From NCBI GenBank assembly GCA_001970955.1, contig MPUH01000123.1, positions 1 to 64,000 on the forward strand: a stretch of DNA of 64,000 nt, given 5' to 3'. The stretch comes from Stentor coeruleus (lineage: Eukaryota; Ciliophora; Heterotrichea; Heterotrichida; Stentoridae). Shown here piece after piece: positions 31,739-41,500 of the stretch (positions are counted from its first letter, which is position 1; each line of letters begins with the position of its first letter). Made by a program: the position numbers and the translations under genes. A model generated the notes under the pieces. It was not told the origin of the DNA. It searched no databases and saw nothing but the letters and a program-made list of their open reading frames with translations.

Positions 31739-33278
31739 TGAGTGAATCTTCAGGAGAAGTCACTGCTTACTTCATCATGTCCTTAAGCGGATTTATGGGA
31801 CTACTCAGTTTATCCCTAAAAAACCGAGGTTCAGCAAGTTTTATTATTTATCATTTTTATTCTTGGGCTGAGTTCTTTACCTTTATATTCCTCATAACAA
31901 GTACCCCATCAGAAAACTTTTATAGATTTTTTTATAAATACTACAAGACTTGGAATTCTATATCAGTTGTTACTAATCGTAATTTTAATGATGTCCCTTT
32001 TCGATTTAAAGTTTTTGGTATTGATGATGTTTATTTATTAAACAATGCTGATAATATACTTATATTTTGGTGTTCATGTCTTTTGATATTTATATTTGGA
32101 TCAATATTTACTTGTAAGTCTTGTGATAATTTTAGGAAAAGTGTTTGTGATAATGTTATTATAAGAGGAAGTCTTATTGCTTTTTTTCAGATTGTTTTGT
32201 ATTCGTTGTTGCAAATAACTAAATTTGAAATTACCACTTGGTATGGGATAACAAATTCTGTTCTTGCTATAACTTTTTTAGCTTGTGCTGGGCTTATGAT
32301 AGTTTATGTACCAATTGCGTCTTTTTTGAAGATGAGAGATGGGATACCTGATGAGATAGCTAAGATTGGCACTGTTTTGGAGGAATTTAATACAGAAAGG
32401 ATTATGTGTAGATTTTATTATGTGTTTTTTATGTTTGAAAGAGTTATTGCTGCAGTGAGTTATACGATGATAAATGATTATCCGAATTTACAGAGCTTGT
32501 TTATGGGATTAGCTTTGTTTATTAAAGGTAAGGCTTATATAGTTCTTTATATTATTGTGTTTAAACCATTTCAGAGATCTTTTGACAATGTTTTTATATG
32601 TATTCTAGAGTTTATCACTATTATATCAATATCACTTGTGGCAAGTTTCTCAGCTGNTTAAGATTTTGTGAGAAATTATAGGGAAAATAGGCTTGTAAAT
32701 ATATAAAAGATTTTAAACCATTTCAGAGATCTTTTGACAATGTTTTTATATGTATTCTAGAGTTTATCACTATTATATCAATATCACTTGTGGCAAGTTT
32801 CTCAGCTGATTCTATGAATGATGATATGAAAAACTATATAACTTGGGGAATTTTTGGGCTTTTATGGACTGGAATAAGTTTTTCTTTTTTTTATTACCTT
32901 TTTAGACTTATGTCTGGGGAGATTTTAAACTGTAAAATCATGAATGTTCAAGTTATGTCAGAAGCAAATGATGATAATACACAAAACAATATAGTGAATG
33001 ATAAAAAAGAGTATTTAAATAACGAGACTATTGAAGTAAAAACTGATAATGAAGAGAAAAATGTTAGTAAAATTGTCCTTGTGACGTCTAAAATTGATGA
33101 TCCAGAAAATAAAGTTTCAAGAATTATTGGAGTTGATCGTAGAAAAAGTTTAGATAATGGGGAACAGAAAAAAGGAATGGAATTATTTGAAATGCCGAAT
33201 GAATTTGATAAAAATTATGGGTCAGGGATACCTTATTATGAAGCTTTAGCTAAGAAATATTTATCTAGACAGAAATAA
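31738..33278 (+). CDS. multi-pass membrane protein, split by assembly
   Basis: The frame is interrupted by a false duplication around the N at 32657: 97 bp are present twice (32560-32656 and 32712-32808) with 54 extra bases between. Collapsing these 152 bases puts both halves in one frame and gives 462 residues. About seven to nine hydrophobic segments are visible, ending with FKPFQRSFDNVFICILEF and a pair of helices. A cytoplasmic tail of about 150 charged residues follows. The layout recalls the TRP-like membrane part of large ciliate receptor-like proteins, but no family motif is certain. Confidence 0.7.
32560..32808. repeat. 97-bp repeat around an N inside a gene
   Basis: Exact copies at 32560-32656 and 32712-32808, with the N at 32657 directly after the first. 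It is almost certainly an assembly fault, because collapsing it restores the reading frame. Confidence 0.9.
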
Positions 33279-33321
33279 TATTTAAACTTGCTTTTGATTT
33301 TATAAATTAAGTTTATAGTAT

Positions 33322-34218
33322 TCATATACTATAAGATAAAATATCTTCAAGTTGATTATAAAATTCGCTAACCGAAGGTCTATTTTTTGGTTTTAATACA
33401 AAAACACTTCTAAAAATTCCCTCAAATTTTCTATATAATTCACTATCAATTCTCTCAGGAATATTTTCTTGAAAAACAACCCATTCATCCAAGTTGTTTA
33501 AATTCACACCAAAATAAGGGTCTTTACCTGTCACTAGAAAATAAAGCACACAACCCAAGCTCCAAACATGACTTTTATAATTCGGCATGTTTCCAATAAG
33601 TTCTTCTGGTGATAAATACCTTTTATTTTCTTTGATTTCATATCCTTTAGAAAAATATATATCTTTCAATATCATGTTCCCATGTTCATTCATGAAAATA
33701 TTTTTGGGGTTTATTACAAAATTCTCAAACTTTTTACAATGAAAATAGTCTATTAAAGTAACTATGTTTCGAAATTCAGCGATTAACTTGATTTTTGCAG
33801 GCTGATTTTGTAATTTCTCACTTAAAGGATATTCATAATTATCAATAACAAGAAAGTATTTAGAATCTTTGATATAAAATCCATGAAATCTTGAAATACT
33901 TTGATGGTTTAGAACAAGGCTAGCTAGATTATTTATTAAGATCTCTTGGGTATTTAATTCTATTAATATAACTTTTGAATCTTTGTAATAGGCTGAATTT
34001 TGATTTTGAAGTGTTAGGTCGATATCTTTTATCTCATTTAAGCGGAAGCTTTGGAAGTATATGCAAAAACTATCTATTTTTATATTCTTTTCAAATTCTT
34101 CAGTAGACTTAGAAAAACAGAGTAAATCGTATATTGAAGTATCAACTGTTGAATCATCATTTGTTGTATTGTTTTGGATAATATCTTTGATTATCTTCTC
34201 GATAGTTTTATCATTCAT
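33322..34218 (-). CDS. protein pseudokinase
   Basis: A 298-residue protein with a kinase C-lobe but missing catalytic motifs. The HRD-loop equivalent reads NFVINPKNIFM, so the catalytic Asp is Val. DFG reads DIY. The Gly-rich loop and the VAIK Lys are not evident. Retained features are KRYLSPEEL (APE), SHVWSLGCVLYFLVTGKDPYFG (subdomains IX-X) and a late Arg (KPKNRPSV). About 70 residues precede the kinase fold. It probably has a scaffolding or regulatory role. It ends in TGA. The next minus-strand gene begins upstream, beyond a 48-bp tandem duplication. Confidence 0.85.
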   Translation of the reverse strand: MNDKTIEKIIKDIIQNNTTNDDSTVDTSIYDLLCFSKSTEEFEKNIKIDSFCIYFQSFRLNEIKDIDLTLQNQNSAYYKDSKVILIELNTQEILINNLASLVLNHQSISRFHGFYIKDSKYFLVIDNYEYPLSEKLQNQPAKIKLIAEFRNIVTLIDYFHCKKFENFVINPKNIFMNEHGNMILKDIYFSKGYEIKENKRYLSPEELIGNMPNYKSHVWSLGCVLYFLVTGKDPYFGVNLNNLDEWVVFQENIPERIDSELYRKFEGIFRSVFVLKPKNRPSVSEFYNQLEDILSYSI

Positions 34219-34240
34219 TTGTTTTATATGAATTATAGAC

Positions 34241-34336
34241 TATTTTGATAATGCCATATAGCTGAGTAAAGAAATTATTGATGATTTGTATTTTGATAAT
34301 GCCATATAGCTGAGTAAAGAAATTATTGATGATTTG
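34241..34336. repeat. 48-bp exact tandem duplication
   Basis: Two identical adjacent copies (34241-34288 and 34289-34336) lie in the short spacer between two minus-strand genes. Confidence 0.9.
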
Positions 34337-34362
34337 TATTTTCTATCTAATAAAACACTGCT

Positions 34363-34986
34363 TCAGAACCTTAGATTACGGTACGGTTTGTTTTTATGAG
34401 ATTGTCTAGGGGTATACACAAGCACTTCATCAATACCCCCAGCCACCTTCAAATCTTTAATCTGATTTTTTGCAGCAACTCTAATCTTCCCGATTTTCTG
34501 TTTCAAATCAACATAAACTCCGCTGTTTTTCCCATGGTTTTCACAAGCTTTTATTATTTTATCCAGTGCTCTACCTTTATTCAAAAGGTTTTTTCTCGAG
34601 TTATTTAAAACATAAGCAATCGACCTATGCCTAATTTGGCTTTTTTTACTACTTTCACAATACCTAACTTTATTAATTGACGAATTTGTGCTTTTAATGC
34701 TTTTTTTTAATGAAACTGGACTATTCCTAGATGCACATGGGGAAGATATGAACTTTTGTTGCCCAGACTTAGTTAAAAATGTATCTTTTAAATGATCATT
34801 GACCTGATTATAAATTTCTTCAGCAGTTGTTAAAGGGTTCTTAGGACTATTATTGAATTTATCAATAAAAACACCAGGTTCAGGTGTTCGGCACTTTGTT
34901 AACTCTATAAAATTCCCCCTAGTCGACACAGTATTCAACTTACTAAGTAAACTATTTTGACTTTTTCTTTTCGAAAGCACGTTCAT
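34363..34986 (-). CDS. basic protein, unknown function
   Basis: A 207-residue Ser/Lys/Asn-rich protein. The first 130 residues look disordered. The C-terminal 75 residues may form helices (LLNKGRALDKIIKACENHG). It carries no recognised domain, signal peptide or membrane segment. The start is fixed by the lack of other nearby Met. It lies only 8 bp from the start codon of ATG7 on the other strand, so the two genes must share or overlap their promoter and leader sequences. Confidence 0.7.
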   Translation of the reverse strand: MNVLSKRKSQNSLLSKLNTVSTRGNFIELTKCRTPEPGVFIDKFNNSPKNPLTTAEEIYNQVNDHLKDTFLTKSGQQKFISSPCASRNSPVSLKKSIKSTNSSINKVRYCESSKKSQIRHRSIAYVLNNSRKNLLNKGRALDKIIKACENHGKNSGVYVDLKQKIGKIRVAAKNQIKDLKVAGGIDEVLVYTPRQSHKNKPYRNLRF

Positions 34987-34994
34987 AATAATAT

Positions 34995-36842
34995 ATGGGA
35001 AAACTTAAATTCCACAATATTAGCAGCGCAATAGACTTGAGTTTCTGGCATATACTTGCTAAAAAGAAACTTGAAGAAATGAAACTCGAAGACCAAATCC
35101 TTAATATAAACGGGTATTATTCAACAAATAACAATCCTGATATTGCCCCTGTATTTAGGATTATCTCAGATTCATTCAATGAAAACGCAGCTATCCCATC
35201 AAATTCAATAAGGATTCGAGGTTTGCTTAAAGTTTTTAATACAAAAGAAGACTTTATATCATCATCTAAGCCCCCTTTATTACAAAAAGCAGCAGAACAA
35301 ATCACATCAGAAAACCTAGTTTCATTTATCTTATTAGTTTATGCTGACCTTAAAAATTTCGTCTTTACATACTGGGTCGGTTTCCCAGTTTTCAATTTTA
35401 ACCCAGTAGAATACGAAGAACTTCCTATCCAAGAGGTAAATTTACAGCATCTAAAAGTCTCTTTAGCTGAAAAAGTTGACCAAAACAGCCTCAAAAGCAT
35501 CTTTGGAATCAACAAAACAGGTGAGTATGAAGAAAACTGGGGTGAAAGCGATATAATTTGTTACCTTGACCCAGCATCTTCAACAGATTTCCCTTCATCT
35601 GTATTAAGAAACATCCTCGGTTTAATGAGTCAAGGGAAACAATTTGGATCTAAGAAATTCTTAGCTATAAAAAATGGACTATCTTCAAACCCTCAATACT
35701 TTACCCTTGAAAGATCTAAACTTTATAATATAGAAATCCCAGAAACTACTAAAGATTTTATAGGATGGGAAGCTAATTCTAAAGGAAAAATTCAAGCTAA
35801 AACTATAGACTTAAGACCTCAATTAGATCCTCATAACCTTGCTACAAGTGCTGTTGATTTAAATCTAAAACTTATGAGATGGCGTATGTCCCCAGAATTA
35901 AATCTAGACATTTTAGCTTCAACTAAATGTTTACTCTTAGGCTCAGGGACTTTAGGTTCACAGCTTTCAAGGAATCTTCTTGCATGGGGGATGAAAAATA
36001 TAACTTTTGTCGACTCGGGTAAAGTTTCATATTCAAACCCAGTCAGACAAAGCCTTTATGAATTCGAAGATGCTAAAAATGCAGTACCAAAAGCACTTAG
36101 AGCAGCGAAAAAACTTCAAGAAATCTACCCTGGCGTTCAAAGCTCAGGTTATCAAATTGAAATTCCTATGCCAGGTCATAGTATATCATCAACTGAAGAT
36201 CATGCTAGAGAAAATTATTTACAATTAGAATCACTTATAAAAGAACATGATGTTGTTTTCCTTCTTACAGATTCTAGAGAATCACGTTGGTTACCTACAG
36301 TTATAACATCAGCTCTTGATAAAATATGTTTATCTGTAGCTTTAGGATTTGATTCATTTTTAGTTGTTAGACATGGTGGATGTCCTTCAGATGATCGTCT
36401 TGGTTGTTATTTTTGTAATGATGTTGTTGCTCCTAGAAATAGTATGACTGATAGAACTTTAGATCAACAATGTACTGTTACTAGACCTGGATTAAGTTAT
36501 ATGGCTAGTTCGGTTGCTGTTGAATTACTTGTTAGCTTATTACAACATCCACTTAGACATAAAGCTAAACATGGGGATAGTACGCATCTTGGGATATTAC
36601 CACATCATTTAAGAGGATCATTTTCTACTTTTGGGATTGCAAGCTATGTTAGTAGTGCTTTTTCTAAATGTACTGCTTGTTGTGTTAAAGTTATTGATCA
36701 GTATTTGAATAATGGGTTTGAGTTTGTTAAAATGGCTTGTAATGACCCTGATTATTTGGAAGAAGTTTGTGAACTTAAGGAACTTGAGGCTAATGAGAAA
36801 CTCCTTGCGGATGAACTTATAGAAATCGAAGACTTTGATTAA
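34995..36842 (+). CDS. ATG7: autophagy E1-like enzyme ATG7
   Basis: This 615-residue protein is ATG7, the E1-like enzyme that activates ATG8 and ATG12 in the cytosol. The N-terminal domain begins KLKFHNISSAIDLSFWH, as in other ATG7 proteins. The adenylation domain has the nucleotide motif GSGTLGS (from G316), then NITFVDSGKVSYSNPVRQSL. The catalytic Cys is C493 in DRTLDQQCTVTRPG, and CYFCN supplies zinc ligands. The C-terminus is acidic (ELIEIEDFD). Length and motif order are complete. The start agrees with homologs even though it is 8 bp from a divergent start codon. Confidence 0.97.
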   Translation: MGKLKFHNISSAIDLSFWHILAKKKLEEMKLEDQILNINGYYSTNNNPDIAPVFRIISDSFNENAAIPSNSIRIRGLLKVFNTKEDFISSSKPPLLQKAAEQITSENLVSFILLVYADLKNFVFTYWVGFPVFNFNPVEYEELPIQEVNLQHLKVSLAEKVDQNSLKSIFGINKTGEYEENWGESDIICYLDPASSTDFPSSVLRNILGLMSQGKQFGSKKFLAIKNGLSSNPQYFTLERSKLYNIEIPETTKDFIGWEANSKGKIQAKTIDLRPQLDPHNLATSAVDLNLKLMRWRMSPELNLDILASTKCLLLGSGTLGSQLSRNLLAWGMKNITFVDSGKVSYSNPVRQSLYEFEDAKNAVPKALRAAKKLQEIYPGVQSSGYQIEIPMPGHSISSTEDHARENYLQLESLIKEHDVVFLLTDSRESRWLPTVITSALDKICLSVALGFDSFLVVRHGGCPSDDRLGCYFCNDVVAPRNSMTDRTLDQQCTVTRPGLSYMASSVAVELLVSLLQHPLRHKAKHGDSTHLGILPHHLRGSFSTFGIASYVSSAFSKCTACCVKVIDQYLNNGFEFVKMACNDPDYLEEVCELKELEANEKLLADELIEIEDFD

Positions 36843-37258
36843 TGATTATCTTAATTTAGGAATTCTAGGAAAGTTGTAAATATTTTTTTTCATGATGAGA
36901 AATTTATTACTTAAACTACCTATACAAAACTAATAAAGTTTTATTATCTTTCATAAGTTTATTATCTTTTTGATAATATAATCTATAATATTCACATTAT
37001 TATAAAACTCATCAAAAATTATACACTGACCATAAGCCTTATAAGTTTAAATCAATTACATATAATCCTCAAGAATAAAAAATCTTCAATTTTCCTAACA
37101 AAACCAACCTCAAATCTCAAAAACTTCCCTTAAACTCAAAAGCAAAATCTAATTTCCAATGCAAAATCTAATAAAATCCTAAATCAAAAACTCCATAAAA
37201 ACCCTTAATATCTCCAAAGACTTAAAAAAACTATAACTTTTAACGTACTTTAATCTTA
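36843..37258. other. tail-to-tail spacer
   Basis: The plus strand is G-containing for about 60 bases after ATG7, then strongly C-rich and G-poor up to the MCU stop. This fits G-rich 3' flanks on each coding strand. No gene seen. Confidence 0.5.
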
Positions 37259-38140
37259 CTATTCTACTTCTTCAGACGTGATCTGTCTTTGCATCTTGGC
37301 GAATTCTTCTTGTAAATTCATATAACCCTTCAAGTCAAAATTCGACTTTTCTGAGTATTGTTCCAAATATTTCAAATAAAGCCTATTATAAACAGCCGTA
37401 TTTTCAAATTCTACTTTAGATGATAAAGAATACCAAGTCCCAAAACTTAAATTAGCAAGTCCAATCAAATAAGCTTGAGCTTCCATAACATCCCAACTCC
37501 ATGTATAATAACTACCAATACCTATATAAAGCATTTGAGTAACAGTAATAAAAAAACCTCCCCAAAGAAATGAAAGGGCTTTAAAATCAGCCTTTTTACT
37601 TATAACCTCAAATTCAGGTTTAAGTCTTTGGATTTCTGAAAACAAATAATGGATTTTGTCGTTAAGTTCCAAAGCATCAAATCGGTCTCTTTTGTTTTTC
37701 TTCAAGACAATATCGTTTATTAAAATCTCCAGATGCTCTTTTTTATACATTTCGCCTGATTTTGCGATTTTATCAAGTTTCTGTATATATTTATGAACAA
37801 TATGCTGTTTAGAAGGGTTCATTTCATGGCAGTTTAGAAGGAAAAGATGCTTTTTTATTGATGTACTTAAAGCTTCGGCGTCGATTTTATAGTTTAAAGA
37901 CCCTATTCTGATTATGAAAGATACTCCTTGAAGTTCGCTTATTTTAGTTGATTTGCTTATGAGAACTCCTTCTAGGGACTCGATTTTTGTATTTTCGTAT
38001 ATTTTTAGGTAGTCATAAATAGTACCAATAGTTGTATTCTCGTGAAAAGGTATAAAAATAGGTGAACCATGAACAGGGATAGTCACTCCATTGTTGTTTA
38101 TATTCAGAGATACGAGAGAGAAGAGCCTTTTTACTAGCAT
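37259..38140 (-). CDS. MCU: mitochondrial calcium uniporter pore
   Basis: A 293-residue protein with the MCU layout: a short basic N-terminus that could target mitochondria (MLVKRLFSLVS), an N-terminal domain, a coiled coil (ELNDKIHYLFSEIQRLK), and then two membrane helices. The selectivity filter reads WSWDVMEAQAY, keeping the Asp217 and Glu220 of the DIME motif, with Val for Ile. WGGFFITVTQMLYIG forms the first helix. The post-TM2 region ends with FDLKGYMNLQEEF, like RFDLxxYNxL of animal MCU. It forms the Ca2+ channel of the inner mitochondrial membrane. Confidence 0.95.
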   Translation of the reverse strand: MLVKRLFSLVSLNINNNGVTIPVHGSPIFIPFHENTTIGTIYDYLKIYENTKIESLEGVLISKSTKISELQGVSFIIRIGSLNYKIDAEALSTSIKKHLFLLNCHEMNPSKQHIVHKYIQKLDKIAKSGEMYKKEHLEILINDIVLKKNKRDRFDALELNDKIHYLFSEIQRLKPEFEVISKKADFKALSFLWGGFFITVTQMLYIGIGSYYTWSWDVMEAQAYLIGLANLSFGTWYSLSSKVEFENTAVYNRLYLKYLEQYSEKSNFDLKGYMNLQEEFAKMQRQITSEEVE

Positions 38141-38532
38141 TTGAATAATAAAATTTTTATGGTAAATGGTTGATAGCTTTTTTTACTCTTATAGGATACT
38201 TTAGGTGAGTTTTTTTTTTAGTTGAAGTTTTTGAGATGGGGTTATGAAATGAGATTTTTTTGGGATTAGGAAAAAAATTTTTGATATTAGAAGATTTTGC
38301 TCGATTTTAAAAGGCTGTGGCTGATTATAATTTTTTAGATATGATATAGGATTAAGATTAAGATTTAGGCAAGTATTGGGAAGAAGGTGAAGTTGTAGAG
38401 ATTTTTATTTTGGATGAAGATGAGAATAGGTTATAATTATTAGTTGAATTAGGTTATGGAGTTATGGGGTGGCATCATATTTTATTTGAACTATAATATG
38501 TATAATGAATTATATGATTATATTTTGTAACT
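38141..38532. other. divergent promoter region
   Basis: A G-rich left part (C-rich for the minus-strand MCU) followed by an AT-rich segment before the glycoprotein gene. No gene seen. Confidence 0.5.
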
Positions 38533-41500
38533 ATGATATTATTACTGCTTGTCTATACCGCAAATGCAGTCTGCAACTCAAACTGTCTTTTTGATTGCCG
38601 TTTAACTGGGTCTAATAACGACTGTGAAGCAAAATGCGACTGCTTTTCTACAACAATTAAAAATATTTATGCTTCACAAACAGAAAACTCTAATGAAATC
38701 ATTGAAAGAGAAATATTAAGTAAACTAACTGAAGATATACACCCAGGATATCTTCCTGGGAACTATGATGAGAGTTATTTTGAAATTAAAATTGAACAGC
38801 TTACAAAAAAAAAAGCAAAAGATCAAGATGATGAAGATGATAAGGATGATTATGATGATAAAAATGATAAAGATGATTATGATGATAAGAAGGATTATGA
38901 TGATGAAAAAGATGATGATGATAAAAAGTCTAAAAAAGATAAAAACAAAAAAGATAGTAAAGGGACTAGTGATAGTAAAAAAAGTAATAGTGATAGTACA
39001 AAGAGTTCTTCAAAAAATGATAAGGGATCTAGTAAAGATAGTAAGAGTGATACAAAAAAATCTAGTAGTGATAAAAGTACTAGTAAGGATAGTAAAAGTG
39101 ATAAAAGTACAAGTAAAGATAGTAAAAGTACTAGTAAAGATGATAAAAGCTCAGATAAAAGTACAAGTAAAGATGATAAAAGTTCAAATAAAAGTAGTAA
39201 TAGTACAAGTACAGAAAAAGATAGTAAAAGTACAAATTCGAAAAGTAGTAATAGTACAAGTACAGAAAAAGATAGTAAAAGTACAAATTCAACTAGTAAT
39301 AATACAGAAAATAAAAATACTACAAATTCTACTACTAAAGAAAATGAAAGCACAATAAAAACTGACTCAAATAGTAAAAAGTCTGAAGAAGATACAAGTA
39401 AGAGTACCAACAAAACAGAAAGTACTGAAAAAGATACAAATCAAAATAAAACTTCCAAACAAGAAGAAGTTGATGATCATGACGACGATGATGATGACTC
39501 GAAAGAAAATGATCATTGCACAAAAAATTCAGATGATGATGAAAATGATGAGGATGATGAAAGTAAAAGTGAGGGAGAATCTGATGGGAAAACTGGAAAT
39601 CAATCGAAAGATGAAGAGGAGGATTTTGAGAAAGCAGATAAAGATGGGAAAGAAAATAATGGAAAAAATAGCACTGAAGTTGAGGATGATGTGGAAAAAG
39701 ATAAAAATACGACTGAAACAGGTAAAAATACGACAGAAACAGGTAAGAATACAACTGATACAGGGAAAAATATAACTGAAACAGGTAAGAATACTACTGA
39801 TACAGGTAAGAATACAACTGAAACAGGTAAGAATACTACTGATACAGGTAAGAATACAACTGATGCAGGTAAAAATACTACTGAAGCAGGCAAAAATACG
39901 ACTGAAACAGGTAAGAATACAACTGATTCAGGCAAAAATACTACTGATGCAGGTAAAAATACAACTGAAGCAGGTAAGAATACAACTGATACTGGTAAAA
40001 ATACTACTGATGCAGGTAAAAATACAACTGAAGCAGGTAAGAATACAACTGATATAGGTAAGAATACAACTGATACAGGTAAGAATACAACTGATACTGG
40101 TAAAAATACTACTGATACAGGTAAAAATACAACTGAAGCAGGTAAGAATACAACTGATGCAGGTAAGAATACAACTGATACAGGCAAAAATACTACTGAT
40201 GCTGGTAAGAATACAACTGATACTAACAAAAATGCCACTGAAATAGATAAGAATACAACTGATACTGGAAAAAATACAACTGAAGCAGGTAAGAATACAA
40301 CTGATACTGGAAAAAATACAACTGAAGAAGGTAAAAACGCAACTGATACTAGTAAAAATACTACTGATACTAGTAAAAATATAACTGATATAGGCAAGAA
40401 CACTACTGATACAGGCAAGAACACTACTGATACGGGTAAAAATACGACCGATGTTGGTAAAAATACAACAGATACCGGTAAAAACATTACTGATACAGGT
40501 AAAAACACTACTAATACAGGTAAAAATACCACAGATGCAGGTAAAAACACCACTGAAATAGAAAAAAATACTACAGATACAGGAAAAAATACTACAAACA
40601 CAGGGGGAAATACTACAAATCCAGAAAAAAATACAACTGATACAATAGGAAACACTACAGATTCAGGTACCAATACAACAAATACAGGAAATAACACTTC
40701 AAACCCAGAACTAAATACAACTGATATAAAAAATATCACATCAGATACATCGGGAAACAGCACAGCCACAGAAAACAATACCTCAAATATAGGGAATACT
40801 ACTTCAGATACTGAGAATAATTCAACAGATATTAGTCAAAACATAACAGATACTGGAACAAATGCAACAGATATAGGACAAAATACAACAAATATAGGGG
40901 GAAATACAACAAATACAGGAGAAAATACAACAAATATATGGGAAAATACAACAAATACAGGAGAAAATACAACAGATATATGGGAAAATACAACAAATAT
41001 AGGGGGAAATACAACAGATACAGGGGGAAATACAACAAATATAGGGGAAAATACAACAGATACAGGGGGAAATACAACAAATATAGGGGGAAATACAACA
41101 GATACAGGGGGAAATACAACAGATAAAGGGGGAAATACAACAAATATAGGGGGAAATACAACAGATATAGGGGAAAATGCAATAAACACTACAAATACAG
41201 AAGGGGCTCCTATAGATCCGATCAGTAATGGGACAAACACAAGCCAAAATTCTTCTGACATAGGTAAAGATAAAACAAATTCTGAAAATAATGAAACATC
41301 TTCAGAAATCCCTATAATAAACCAAAATCAAACAAATAATGAGTCCATAAGCAACCAAACAACAAATGAAACAACTGAGGGAGATAATTCAAATAGTACA
41401 GATCCTAATCCTATAGATAACGAATCATCATCAGATACAAATACTACAACTAATACTAACCCTATATCTAATACAACAACCAATGAAAATGTTACAAATC

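Noticed and set aside
31738-33278. Two separate truncated membrane-protein genes
   Set aside because: An exact duplication beside an N separates them, and collapsing it gives one frame.
39700-40640. Regular repeats resembling a CRISPR array
   Set aside because: The unit is 21 bp without unique spacers, lies inside a coding frame, and encodes a conserved heptad.
39600-40778. 392-codon open frame on the minus strand
   Set aside because: It is the mirror of the 21-bp coding repeat; the period is a multiple of three, so the opposite strand stays open. The product is a Val/Phe/Pro repeat with no other support.
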